Positions 8,324 through 17,900 of a stretch of 64,000 nt of DNA are shown here, one piece after another. Every line of letters starts with the position of its first letter. The stretch's first letter is position 1. The notes below the pieces were generated by a model, which was given only the letters and a program-made list of their open reading frames with translations, did no database searches and was not told where the DNA came from. Both the position numbers and the translations under genes were made by a program. The DNA comes from Putridiphycobacter sp045110285 (GTDB lineage: Bacteria; Bacteroidota; Bacteroidia; Flavobacteriales_D; Crocinitomicaceae): positions 1-64,000 of the forward strand of contig JBGCGA010000040.1 of NCBI GenBank assembly GCA_045110285.1. Reading direction: 5' to 3'.

Positions 8324-9601
8324 TCACTTTCCAGGAGCGACTTTAACCTTATAGGATAATTTATCCTTTTTGAGTTGATTGGCAAATTCTTGTGCGGCTT
8401 CTACTGAATTAAATAAACCCAACAAAACATCATCTCTATTGCCTGTTTCAAGACTAATACTAGGCATTTCTTTGGCTTTTAATTGGGCATTAATAATGTC
8501 AGCTTCTTTGTCACGGTCTTCCTTTTTGCTGTAACCATTTGAATAATACAAACCATACTTTCCGCTATTTTCACTTGATACTGTAAGTCTTTTTTTAACC
8601 ATGCCTTTTTCGTTTAAAACCGAAATGGTATAATCGTCGTTTAACATGTATAAATCCTCATCACTTGTAATGTCTTTCGAATAAGAAAATTCATCATCCG
8701 ACCTGGCATCAAAAGCCATAAATTGGTTGGTCTCGCAATTGTAAACAAAGCCTTTTTTGGTTCCTGACACCACAATTGATTTTCCGTTTTGGGATACTCC
8801 TGCTGCATAAGCGAAAGTTGCCTCATTGGTTTCTAACGGAGTTGCTTCTCCTTTTTTATTTATTTTTAAAAAAATATCCCATCCTGCTATATAGTAATCA
8901 GACCCGAATTTAGAAATAGACAACCCAAAACTTTTAGCAGTTTGGTAGGGTAAATCCACTTTTAAAATACTGGCATTTGTTTTTACATTAACCACTTCAA
9001 AACCTGCTCCTTTTTTATCAGCCTGCTGAGCTAGATATGCTTTATTGTAAACATTATATCCACTGGCCTCTTCCACTCTTTTTTGAATCAATTTTTTTTC
9101 ACCTTTAATATCCATAGAACGGCCAAGAATAATCAATTCAGTAAAGTCAGAATTAAAGCCTGCATCAAGCGGTGAAAACTCTGGAGTATAGGTCATGATT
9201 GGTGAGCCGTCGGCAGTTGAAAATACTTTAACAGACTTAGAAAAAATCCAATCGACATCAATAAAATATGGTGAATTGGCAAATAATTTACCGCCAGATG
9301 CTTTCAATTCATAAGTCACCGCGCCAGTTTCAGGATTTAATAAATACACTTTTTTACTGCTTGCCGCAATTAAGGTTTTGCCATCTTGCGAAAACTGCAA
9401 GTCTTTCACAATAAAATCCAAATCTAGCCTCCTTAACTCCGCTCCGTTTTCTTTATTCAAAACCACTATGGTATTAAATTCCCCTCCTATATACAATTCT
9501 GCCGCTCCTGGTCTGCTGCAAACTGCGGTTAAATCATAATCGAATGCAAAACTTGTTGTTTGTATAAAAATAATGGCAATTAGGATTAGGAAATTTTTCA
9601 T
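8324..9601 (-). CDS. exported WD40-like propeller protein with SPOR-like C-terminus
   Basis: 425 aa with a signal peptide (residues 1-19, MKNFLILIAIIFIQTTSFA). Residues about 25-330 contain WD40/YVTN-type blades, for example DLQFSQDGKTLIAASSKKVY. The last ~45 residues (LLGLFNSVEAAQEFANQLKK to VKVAPGK) resemble the end of a SPOR domain, which binds peptidoglycan stripped of stem peptides. It would therefore be a periplasmic protein tethered to cell-wall remodelling sites. The SPOR call is by pattern only. It is a stand-alone gene with a 184-nt gap before the divergent membrane-protein gene. Confidence 0.65.
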   Translation of the reverse strand: MKNFLILIAIIFIQTTSFAFDYDLTAVCSRPGAAELYIGGEFNTIVVLNKENGAELRRLDLDFIVKDLQFSQDGKTLIAASSKKVYLLNPETGAVTYELKASGGKLFANSPYFIDVDWIFSKSVKVFSTADGSPIMTYTPEFSPLDAGFNSDFTELIILGRSMDIKGEKKLIQKRVEEASGYNVYNKAYLAQQADKKGAGFEVVNVKTNASILKVDLPYQTAKSFGLSISKFGSDYYIAGWDIFLKINKKGEATPLETNEATFAYAAGVSQNGKSIVVSGTKKGFVYNCETNQFMAFDARSDDEFSYSKDITSDEDLYMLNDDYTISVLNEKGMVKKRLTVSSENSGKYGLYYSNGYSKKEDRDKEADIINAQLKAKEMPSISLETGNRDDVLLGLFNSVEAAQEFANQLKKDKLSYKVKVAPGK

Positions 9602-9785
9602 GTGTTTTTATTTTTGTTAACAGCTTTCAAAGCTAGTCAGTACTCCATTAAACTTTGTCATCCGAAAGGGTGATTTTATGGCGCTATAAAACCAAAAAAA
9701 AACAGATCATAATTAAGCAAGAAGCCAGTTAACCGGTTTGATAGAAACATTTTAAACTCTTAAATAGTTTTCTTAAATTTACCGC

Positions 9786-10439
9786 ATGTGTTTTTCTGCA
9801 GAAGTTAGTTTTGGGGCGGCGGCTGTTATTTCTACAGTAGGTATTGTGGCTTATAAAAAAGCCACTCCCAATAGTTTTAAGTTTATAGCCATGATTCCCA
9901 TCTTGTTTGGGGTTCATCAATTTTTAGAAGGATTAGTTTGGGTATTTTTAGAAGCTGAATCGCCCTCAAATATAGAAATTAGCAAGTACGCTTATTTATG
10001 TTTTGCTTGGGTTATTTGGCCTTTTTATATTCCCTATGCCAACTGGCGGGTTGAAAAGAATCCGAGACGCAAAAAGATACTATTTGGCTTTATGGGCATA
10101 GGTGTTTTTTTAGCTATTGTATTAATTCTTGCCATGTTTTTATTGACAATTAACGTCAGCATTGTTGGGCAAAGTATTTTATACAAAGTTCAATACCAAA
10201 GTGGCTATTTATGGATTATCCACAGCCTTTACTTTGCGGCAGTAGTTTTACCTAATGCAGTGTCATCTACTCCAAAAATGTGGATTTTGGCAGCATTAAA
10301 TATTGTGTTGTTTACCATGGGGAAAATTATGTTAGATGGGAATGTGATTTCGGTTTGGTGCTTTTTTGCAGCCATTACTAGCTTGTTTATTTTTTATATT
10401 ATAATGTACAACAGAAATCGGGGCTTCGAGTCCATTTAA
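9786..10439 (+). CDS. DUF6629-like membrane protein
   Basis: 217 aa starting MCFSAEVSFGAAAVIS. The MCFSA start and the later FGVHQFLEGLVW motif (about residues 39-50) match the DUF6629 family as I remember it, whose function is unknown. Seven hydrophobic stretches can be traced, with a positive loop (VEKNPRRKK) near 88-96. The final codons (RGFESI and stop) lie inside a structured repeat that occurs again at 12.8 kb, so the C-terminus may have been created or altered by that repeat. Confidence 0.7.
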   Translation: MCFSAEVSFGAAAVISTVGIVAYKKATPNSFKFIAMIPILFGVHQFLEGLVWVFLEAESPSNIEISKYAYLCFAWVIWPFYIPYANWRVEKNPRRKKILFGFMGIGVFLAIVLILAMFLLTINVSIVGQSILYKVQYQSGYLWIIHSLYFAAVVLPNAVSSTPKMWILAALNIVLFTMGKIMLDGNVISVWCFFAAITSLFIFYIIMYNRNRGFESI

Positions 10440-10474
10440 TAGCCAAAGGGCTATTAAATCCTCAGCCGCCTATG
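10415..10474 (-). repeat. structured intergenic repeat, copy A
   Basis: Read on the minus strand this ~58-nt element has the core TAGGCGGCTGAGGATT, a hairpin TAATAGCC-CTTT-GGCTATTA, then AATGG and CTCGAAGCCCCGA. Copy B at 12783-12840 aligns to it without gaps. Three stem pairs differ between copies and all three remain paired. Copy A overlaps the last six codons and stop of the plus-strand DUF6629-like gene. It may serve as a terminator, a mobile repeat or an RNA element. Confidence 0.75.
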
Positions 10475-10506
10475 ATTCTACGAAGCAATAATGACTTAAA
10501 CCACCA

Positions 10507-10665
10507 ATGGCAAAGAAAGTAAAAAACGGAGCAAATAAGAAGCTACACAGCAAGCTCATAAAAAATAAGAAGCAAAAAGTAGCCGACAAAAAAGCTGCTC
10601 GTGCCCAAAAACTGAAGGATATGTACAAGAAATTGAATACCGAAGACAGCTCTTCATCACCATAG
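10507..10665 (+). CDS. small lysine-rich basic protein, 52 aa
   Basis: The ORF starts with MAKKVKNGANKKLHSKLIKN and ends in a serine-rich tail (NTEDSSSSP). About a third of the residues are Lys or Arg, with alanines and no hydrophobic core, as in small nucleic-acid- or ribosome-associated proteins. It lies 67 nt after the DUF6629-like gene and converges on the PorP/SprF-like gene at 10692. I cannot name a family. The consistent composition and clean start support a real gene. Confidence 0.55.
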   Translation: MAKKVKNGANKKLHSKLIKNKKQKVADKKAARAQKLKDMYKKLNTEDSSSSP

Positions 10666-10691
10666 TTATGGTTACTAAGCGCTAACCCTAA

Positions 10692-11525
10692 TTAAAACAA
10701 TCTATGGTTAAACTCCGTTTTCTTTGGGTCGTGCTTTTTATTTAAGTTAAACTGAAGTCCAAATTGGTGAGTGATAGGACCACCTTCATAAAACACAGCT
10801 TTTGCAATGCTATAGTTTAAACGAAAACGCTTAAAATCGTAACCTATGCCAACATTCATGTCATTCCCAGTAAAACCTGTATTAAAATGAATTTTGTTGT
10901 AACTTAGGTTTACATTTAGTGCTACTGTTGGACCTCCGCCTTGCGCAAAAGGTTTGGTTAGACTGAGCACTGGAGTTATGCTAAAATCTTTATTTCTAAA
11001 TGGGGTCAATTTATAGCCCGTTCGTATTCCATACTGGTATCTGCCACTAAGATTAAATCCAACATTTAAACTCGTAAAAAAGCGGTCAGCATACAACACA
11101 CCTCCAAAATTTCCAACTAATGCAAAACTAGATCCTGATTCTCCGTTGTACATCCATCCATTGCCAGCAAAATCAACACCTACTCCTAATGAGTATTTCC
11201 ATTTTTCATTTAAGTTAAACAATTTAGCATAGTTGATTCCAATGGTCCCTGTGTTATAGTTATAAGGTAAATTGTAGCCATTGTAAATTCCATTATAGTT
11301 TATTCCTATTGATCCTTTTAGCTTTTTTGAATATTGGCTATACCCAAAATAGGTAGAACTAAAATATCTATTATAAGACCCAAACACATTTAATTGCGGC
11401 AATTCAGGCAAAGCAATCAGCGCAGGGTTTGTGGTTTGCGCGGTGGTAAATGGCATATTACTGAATAATTGTGCCTCAGCGTTTAGTGATAATCCCATCA
11501 GCATTATGAATACTATATTTTTCAT
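10692..11525 (-). CDS. PorP/SprF-like outer-membrane protein
   Basis: 277 aa from the ATG at 11525, which begins a signal peptide (MKNIVFIMLMGLSLNAEA). The early TNPALIALPELPQLNVFGSY segment fits the NPA signature of PorP/SprF proteins, and the rest alternates as a barrel of about 14 strands. Family members help T9SS cargo reach or stay on the surface, usually next to a cargo gene. Here there is no cargo gene beside it. The other PorP/SprF gene, at 21435, is the better match, so this one is a more divergent relative. The end HDPKKTEFNHRLF extends past the last strand. Confidence 0.6.
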   Translation of the reverse strand: MKNIVFIMLMGLSLNAEAQLFSNMPFTTAQTTNPALIALPELPQLNVFGSYNRYFSSTYFGYSQYSKKLKGSIGINYNGIYNGYNLPYNYNTGTIGINYAKLFNLNEKWKYSLGVGVDFAGNGWMYNGESGSSFALVGNFGGVLYADRFFTSLNVGFNLSGRYQYGIRTGYKLTPFRNKDFSITPVLSLTKPFAQGGGPTVALNVNLSYNKIHFNTGFTGNDMNVGIGYDFKRFRLNYSIAKAVFYEGGPITHQFGLQFNLNKKHDPKKTEFNHRLF

Positions 11526-11650
11526 CTTTTTTTTAATTTCAGGTACAAGTGTAAAGACAGACACTCTGATTTTTTGTTAAAGTTCTGATTTATAAATGAA
11601 ATTTAAAACTTGTTAACTTAAAAAAGTATAAATTTAACTTTATCTATTTT

Positions 11651-12496
11651 TTAAAAATGATAAACAAAGCCCGCTGAAACAGTTCCAAAATTCAGCCAAT
11701 TTCGAACGTAGCCATCACCTGGTGCATCAGTTATATCAGAAGTTCCAACAGCACCTCCGCCTAAATATCTCAGATTCAAAAATGCACTTACAGGAGCATC
11801 TAATTTATAGCCCACCCTTAAACTGGCATCTAAAATGGCACCTACCACTTCATTATCACTTCCATTCAAATAACTAACAGGGGCATAAATACCGTCAGCT
11901 TCTAATTCTGTATACAGTCTACTACTAATATTGTATCGACTACGAATTTTTAAGGCGGGTACAATTCCAACATCTCTATTGGTTCTAAATCGCATACCAT
12001 CTAAAGATTCAAACGAAATGGTGGCGTTTCTGATTTGAATAGTTGGTCCAATTGCAAATTTAAACTTTTCATTATTTGGCGCTAATTCTCTTAAATAGCT
12101 GAAGCGATAGAAGGGAAAATTATATAATAATTTAACACTTGAAGTCGCTGGAAACAATTGCTCGTCTACAATCAAATTTTCCGTTAAATACACTTGTGTT
12201 TCCAAGCGCAAAGGCTGATATAATAAAATAAATGTATTTCTTTCTTTAACATCTAATTCCAATGAAGGTCTGATAATTGGAAACAACACATCTTGCCCTC
12301 CTTGTCGTTTATAATCGAAATATGTGCCGCTATTGCTAAACTGAATTTTATGTTCAAGTACACCTAAGAAGCCAATTTCAGCGACAGCTCTCAGCTTTAC
12401 GTCAGTGCTTATTTCTTTTTCTTGTGACAGTGTTTGGCCGCTAATCATAAATGATGTAGCTGTAAAAAATATAAAGAATAGCTTCTGTAATTTCAT
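11651..12496 (-). CDS. outer-membrane beta-barrel protein, unknown family
   Basis: 281 aa from the ATG at 12496, where the signal peptide begins (MKLQKLFFIFFTATSFMISG, then QTLS). A second ATG 27 nt upstream adds nine residues. The mature part alternates polar and hydrophobic residues and ends in AGFVYHF, a typical aromatic barrel terminus. No motif fixes the family; a surface or porin-like role is all that can be said. It follows the divergent intergenic region with the 44-nt tandem array and may be read together with the PorP/SprF-like gene 125 nt downstream. Confidence 0.6.
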   Translation of the reverse strand: MKLQKLFFIFFTATSFMISGQTLSQEKEISTDVKLRAVAEIGFLGVLEHKIQFSNSGTYFDYKRQGGQDVLFPIIRPSLELDVKERNTFILLYQPLRLETQVYLTENLIVDEQLFPATSSVKLLYNFPFYRFSYLRELAPNNEKFKFAIGPTIQIRNATISFESLDGMRFRTNRDVGIVPALKIRSRYNISSRLYTELEADGIYAPVSYLNGSDNEVVGAILDASLRVGYKLDAPVSAFLNLRYLGGGAVGTSDITDAPGDGYVRNWLNFGTVSAGFVYHF

Positions 12497-12687
12497 ATTA
12501 CTTGTTTTAAATAATTGTTTCATTAATTAGTATTTTCTAGTAAAAATCTCTTTGCATTGAAATAGCAAAATTATTGTAAACACTGCATTTAATTGCAAAG
12601 AATTAACCTTCTTAATCTTAATTTAATGCAACAGTTAACTTAGGGTATCAAAATAAAAAAACTGTACGACTGGCACCAATCATAATC

Positions 12688-12842
12688 ATTACCATCTAGA
12701 CGCCTGAATAGTGATGATAACAATCAAGAATATTACCAACCAGACGGATGAGGATTGCAAACAGCAATTATAAATATTATCAACTAGGCGGCTGAGGATT
12801 GGATAGCTGACAAGCTATCCAATGGCCTCGAAGCTCCGAGTT
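12688..12842 (+). repeat. 44-nt tandem array ending in structured repeat copy B
   Basis: The word ATTACC/ATTATC recurs at 12688, 12732 and 12776, an exact 44-nt period. Each unit continues with a version of CAACTAGGCGGCTGA. Units 1 and 2 are degenerate (unit 2 keeps a short ATTGC/GCAAT hairpin). Unit 3 is complete: core TAGGCGGCTGAGGATT, hairpin GGATAGCT-GACA-AGCTATCC, then AATGG and CTCGAAGCTCCGA. It fills the 406-nt region between the divergent barrel gene and the SPFH operon. The rest of that region (12524-12687) is AT-rich and shows nothing else I can name. Confidence 0.75.
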
Positions 12843-12901
12843 CCATCATTTGCATAATTCAAAAATATTACTTATCATTGTGATATCAAAACAATATCAT
12901 T

Positions 12902-13756
12902 ATGAAAAACGAAACAACAAGGAAAGCAAGCAGTGGGTATTTTTATCTTCTTTTATTCTTTATCACTTTAGTAGCCGTAATTATGGGTATAGCCATATTC
13001 AAGAACCCTGTATTTTTAATCCTAGTATTGGTATTATTATTTTTAGCGCGTGGCTTTTTCACCGTCAATCCAAACAGCAGTAAAGTAATGGTTTTATTTG
13101 GTGCTTATAAAGGCACAGTAAAAGACAATGGCTTCTTTTGGGCAAATCCGTTTTTTACAAGAACTAAAATATCGCTAAGAGCAAGAAATTTTGATAGTGA
13201 TCGACTAAAAGTAAATGATAAAATTGGTAACCCGATTATGATTAATGTGATATTGGTATGGAAAGTAAGTGACACTTTTAAAGCAGCATTTGACGTAGAT
13301 AAATATGAAGAATTTGTGAGAGTTCAGACTGATGCAGCCGTGAGAAAATTGGCAGGAATGTATCCTTACGACAGTTTTGATGATGAGCAGGCGGACATTA
13401 CATTGCGCTCTGGAATGGACCAAGTCAATACAGCTTTAGAAAATGAAATTACAGAACGCTTATCAATGGCAGGACTTGAAGTAATGGAGGCAAGAATTGG
13501 TTATTTGGCCTATGCTCCCGAAATTGCCAGTTCAATGCTAAAACGTCAGCAGGCAGTTGCCATAGTTGCAGCCCGTAAAAAAATTGTTGAAGGCGCAGTT
13601 GGCATGGTCGAAGATGCACTTTTGCAATTATCTGAAGATAATATTATTGACTTTGATGAAGATAAAAAAGCATCCATGGTCAGCAATTTAATGGTAGTTT
13701 TGTGCGGAGATAAAGATGTAACACCTGTCATTAATACAGGAACACTAAACTCATAA
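12902..13756 (+). CDS. SPFH/band 7 membrane protein
   Basis: SPFH proteins scaffold membrane microdomains. This one has two N-terminal hydrophobic segments (about residues 12-30 and 35-52), then an SPFH domain from about 55 to 230, starting at FFTVNPNSSKVMVLFGAYKG and including the FVRVQTDAAVRKLAG and ERLSMAGLEVMEARIGYLAY regions. The C-terminus is short for a stomatin or flotillin, with only a brief helical tail. It is the first of three almost contiguous genes; 1 nt separates it from the Arc-like gene. The ATG follows a long leader containing the 44-nt array. Confidence 0.88.
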   Translation: MKNETTRKASSGYFYLLLFFITLVAVIMGIAIFKNPVFLILVLVLLFLARGFFTVNPNSSKVMVLFGAYKGTVKDNGFFWANPFFTRTKISLRARNFDSDRLKVNDKIGNPIMINVILVWKVSDTFKAAFDVDKYEEFVRVQTDAAVRKLAGMYPYDSFDDEQADITLRSGMDQVNTALENEITERLSMAGLEVMEARIGYLAYAPEIASSMLKRQQAVAIVAARKKIVEGAVGMVEDALLQLSEDNIIDFDEDKKASMVSNLMVVLCGDKDVTPVINTGTLNS

Positions 13757-13757
13757 A

Positions 13758-13949
13758 ATGAGTAAAAAAAAATCGTTTGTATTGCGGATTGACCCCGAAA
13801 CATTTAAGCAAATTGAAAAATGGGCAGATGATGAATTTCGAAGTGTAAATGGGCAGTTAGAATGGATGATTACACAAAGTCTGAAGCAAAATAAGCGGTT
13901 AAAGCAAAAGAAAAAACCTGTGCAAGACCAACCAAAGGATTCCGAGTAA
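13758..13949 (+). CDS. Arc-like ribbon-helix-helix small protein
   Basis: 63 aa. Residues 1-43 (SFVLRIDPETFKQIEKWADD, then SVNGQLEWMITQSL) follow the Arc-type ribbon-helix-helix pattern: a basic beta strand with alternating residues, then two helices. A highly basic tail (KRLKQKKKPVQDQ) follows. It may bind DNA as a dimer. It sits between the SPFH gene (1 nt gap) and the aquaporin gene (0 nt gap). SPFH genes are commonly followed by such a small protein in Bacteroidota, as I recall, so a link with SPFH function is likely. Regulation of the operon is an alternative. Confidence 0.75.
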   Translation: MSKKKSFVLRIDPETFKQIEKWADDEFRSVNGQLEWMITQSLKQNKRLKQKKKPVQDQPKDSE

Positions 13950-14711
13950 ATGAAAAAAGCACAATCCTTCTTTGGTGAGTTACTTGGCACATTTATTCTA
14001 GTGTTTGTAGGATGTAGTGCTGTCGCTATATCTATTTTAGGGATAGGCTTACCTACTTTATTGCAAATAGCCTTAGTTTGGGGCATAGGAGTGGCAATTG
14101 CCATTTATATCTCTCGTCAATTTTGCCCAGCTCACTTGAATCCTGCCGTCAGTTTAGCTTTATTTTTTGATGAAAAGATCAATTTTAAAACCTTAATTGG
14201 TTTTATTACCGCTCAATTTTTTGGCGCTGTCTTAGCCGGAATGTCTGTTTATGTTATTTTTAATTTGCAAATTATTGAGTTAGAAGCTGCAAATAATATT
14301 GTCCGTGGCTCAGAAAATTCAAGCCTGTCGGCTAAAATGTTTGGTGAATTCTTTAACCCTACGAATGTCAGTCATTTTACTGCTATTTTAGCTGAGTGCA
14401 TAGGTACATTCATTTTAATGCTTGTTATATTTATTGAAGGATACTCACGTCGAAAAACAGGACCAATTGCTCCTATCATAATAGGTGTAACGGTATCCGT
14501 ACTCATCATTTTTATCGCCCCATACACACAAGGCGGTTTTAATCCAGCACGAGATTTTGGACCGCGTTTAGTAGCCTATTTTGGTGGATGGAATGAAGCT
14601 GCCTTTCCTTCAATTAATTATAGCTTTTTTACAGTATATATTCTTGGGCCTTTCCTCGGATCCAGTTTTGCATTTTTTGTGTTTCGTTTTTTCAAAAAAC
14701 AAAAAAACTAG
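13950..14711 (+). CDS. aquaporin / glycerol facilitator (MIP family)
   Basis: 253 aa, six transmembrane segments with the two half-helix NPA motifs of the MIP family: HLNPAVS (Asn64) and FNPARDFGPR (Asn198). The Asp after the second NPAR is characteristic of glycerol facilitators rather than strict water channels. The C-terminal end is basic (FRFFKKQKN). It is the last gene of the SPFH operon and starts directly after the stop of the Arc-like gene. The substrate is not fixed by sequence; glycerol or a similar small neutral solute is likely. The 270 nt that follow show no feature. Confidence 0.9.
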   Translation: MKKAQSFFGELLGTFILVFVGCSAVAISILGIGLPTLLQIALVWGIGVAIAIYISRQFCPAHLNPAVSLALFFDEKINFKTLIGFITAQFFGAVLAGMSVYVIFNLQIIELEAANNIVRGSENSSLSAKMFGEFFNPTNVSHFTAILAECIGTFILMLVIFIEGYSRRKTGPIAPIIIGVTVSVLIIFIAPYTQGGFNPARDFGPRLVAYFGGWNEAAFPSINYSFFTVYILGPFLGSSFAFFVFRFFKKQKN

Positions 14712-14988
14712 TCAGTCGTTCGCTATTTTTTTAACCTGCTAAAAAATCTATCTTTTAAAAAAAGGGATTCATGTGTCAAAAATTTGCACTGGTCGAAAAG
14801 TCTCAGTTTTACATCATGTTTTTTCAGTTCATACCGAATAAAAATCCGTACTTTGAGGGCTATTGATGACATTTGAAACCTGCATTCTAAGAATTAATAA
14901 AAGTAATTTACCCTTTTTTTAAACTCATTATTGCTCGCCGTATTCTGCGAAAAAGTTTTGAATATAAGCCAACTAAAAAATATTGAGT

Positions 14989-17900
14989 ATGAAAAAACTG
15001 TACATTTTAATAGTTCTGTTTTTAGCATTTTACAATTCTGCAACAGCACAATCTGGAACTGAATTTTGGTTTGCACCACCGGATGTTACTTTTTCACACA
15101 ACTCACCTGGCGGTGTTCCAATTTACCTTAATATATCCACTTTTGATGATCCGGCTACGGTAACAATTGACCAACCTGCAAATCCTGGCTTTACTGCTAT
15201 TACAGTAGTGATGGGTGCTAATAGTTCGCATCAAGAAGATTTGTCAGCCTTTGTTGCCAGTTTAGAAACGGCTCCTACCGACAGTATTTTATCTACAGGG
15301 TTAAGAGTAGTTGCTACTGATACAATTACAGCTTACTATGAAGTAAGTAATACGAATAACGCCGATATCTTTTCTCTAAAAGGTTCCGCTTCTCTTGGAA
15401 AAGAGTTCTACATCCCATTGCACAAGCATGAAGCTTTTTGGAATCACGACACATACTCAAGTCCCAACTTGGCGTATGCTTCATTTGACATTATTGCAAC
15501 AGAAAACAATACAACTGTTACCATTTATTCACCAGTAGATGTAGATGGAATCCCAGCACTTACACCCTATTCCATCACTCTTCAACAAGGAGAAACATAC
15601 TCTTGTGGAAATACAGACACAGCACTCGAATTTTTCCCTTACAGAGGTAGTAATGAACCAAAATATACCATCCCCGCAAACCACCCTTCAGGAGCAGTGG
15701 TCATTAGTGACAAGGATATAGCCATCACAATCAAAGACGACTCTAATCACAATCCTTCAGGTGGCTGTTACGATTTATTAGGAGATCAAATTGTCCCAGT
15801 AGGCATTGTTGGAACTGAATATATTGCTGTAAAAGGTCAACTAAATCCTACTGGTGACGAAAGCTGTTTTATATTGGCTACAGTTAATAATACTCAAGTT
15901 TTTATTGATGGTGCTACCACACCTACTACTACGCTATTTGCTGGGCAAACATATCGTTACGACATGGATTACTTAGATGCATCTACTGACAATAGCGTAT
16001 ACATTACAACTTCGGAACCAGCTTATGTTTCTCATGTTACAGGATTTGGTTGCGAACAAGGGCAAGCTATTTTACCTCCTTTAGGTTGCGCAGGCTCTGA
16101 AAAAATAAGCATTATCAGGTCAACTGCAGAACCGTTCTACCTCAACATTATGGTGAGAGATGGCAATGAGGGAAACTTTTCAGTGGCTGGTACCGGAACG
16201 GCGACCATTGATGCAGCAGATTTTCAAATTGTTCCCGGTACCTCAGGTATGTGGAGAGCAGCTCAAATACAGTTTAACACCACCGAAATACCTGTAAATG
16301 TTGCGCATTCTATCAGTAATAGTTCAGATGTTTTTACACTTGCTATTTTAAATGGAGGCGCCAGTACAGGATGCAGATATGGATTCTTTTCAGAATATGC
16401 AGCGGAAATACTATTAGATCCAGGTGTAGACTTGACTATGTGTGCAAACGACACTATTCTATTAGCTGGAACAATAAGTGGAGGAACAAGTACAGGAGAA
16501 TGGACAAGTTCAGGATCTGGTCAGTTTTTGCCTGACGCAACAACATTAAATGCAGAATATGTACCTAGTCCTGCTGACATCTCAGCTGGCATTGTCACCT
16601 TAACTCTAACTTCTACTGGCAACTGTACACCTATAGACGACAACATTTCCCTAAATATAACACCTGCGCCAACAGTTGATGCTGGTATTGATGTTTCTGT
16701 GTGTAGCAATAATGCATTAGTTAATTTGACAGGATCTACCACAATAGCTTCTGGCGGTATTTGGTCGGGCGGAGCAGGCACTTATGCACCTAATAACACA
16801 TCATTAGTTACTTCCTATAACCCAACCGCTGGGGAAATTGCTGGTGGAACTTTAAACTTAGAAGTCACAACAACAGGAAACGGTACCTGTAATCCAGAAT
16901 CCGATATTGTTCAAATTACATTTACAGATGCACCAACAATTGATGCTGGGCCTAATCAAACGGCATGTGCTAATAATCCTGAAATTACATTATCTGGTTC
17001 TGTAACTATTAGTAGTGGAGCAGTTTGGTCAGGCGGGGGTGGTTCTTTCTCACCTAATGTTAACGCTTTAAATGCAACATATACACCTACAGCTGGTGAA
17101 ATTGCAACAGGAAATGTAACATTAACATTAACTAGCACGGGAAACAATAATTGTACTGCTGTATCAGATGTTGTAACTTTAAGCTTTACTCCAGCCCCAA
17201 CAGCAACCGCAGGTACCAACTTAACCCTTTGCGAAAATAATGCTGATGCAAGTTTATCCGGATCTGTGACTATTGCTTCAGGTGGTGTTTGGTCTGGTGG
17301 ACTAGGTACATTTGCACCGAACAATTCAAGTTTAACAACTACTTACAGTCCTACTGTTTCAGAGATTGCTTCAGGAAGTGTTACACTTACTTTAACTACT
17401 TCTGGTAATGGGATCTGTAATGCAGAAACCAACAACATGACTATCACTTATACAGCGGCTCCTACTGCTGATGCTGGAACTGACTTTTCAGTTTGCGCTA
17501 ATAATCCTGATGCTAGTTTAAATGGTGCTATTACCATTGCTGGTGGTGGAGTTTGGTTAGGAGGCGCTGGCACCTATGCCCCCTCTAATAATAGTTTAAC
17601 TGCCACATATACACCTACAGCCGCTGAAATAAGCACTGGTTCTGTGTTACTCACTTTGCAAACCATTACAAACGGGAACTGTACTGCTGTATCTGATGAT
17701 ATACTAATAACGATCAGTCAAAACCCAACTGTAAATGCTGGACCAAACTTAACTGTATGTGCTAACAACGCAGATGTTAATTTAGGAGGAACCGTAACCA
17801 ATGCGGCAGGGGGAATTTGGTCAGGCGGAGCAGGTTCGTACTTTTCCGGTGTTACTGATCTAAATGCGGTATACACGCCTACTTCAGGAGAGATTTCTTC

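Noticed and set aside
12688..12842. CRISPR array
   Set aside because: The 44-nt units are contiguous and degenerate, with no unique spacers, and no cas gene is nearby.
12850..13083. A 77-codon ORF overlapping the SPFH gene start in another frame
   Set aside because: It lies mostly inside the SPFH coding region; the SPFH frame has clear homology and the overlap has none.
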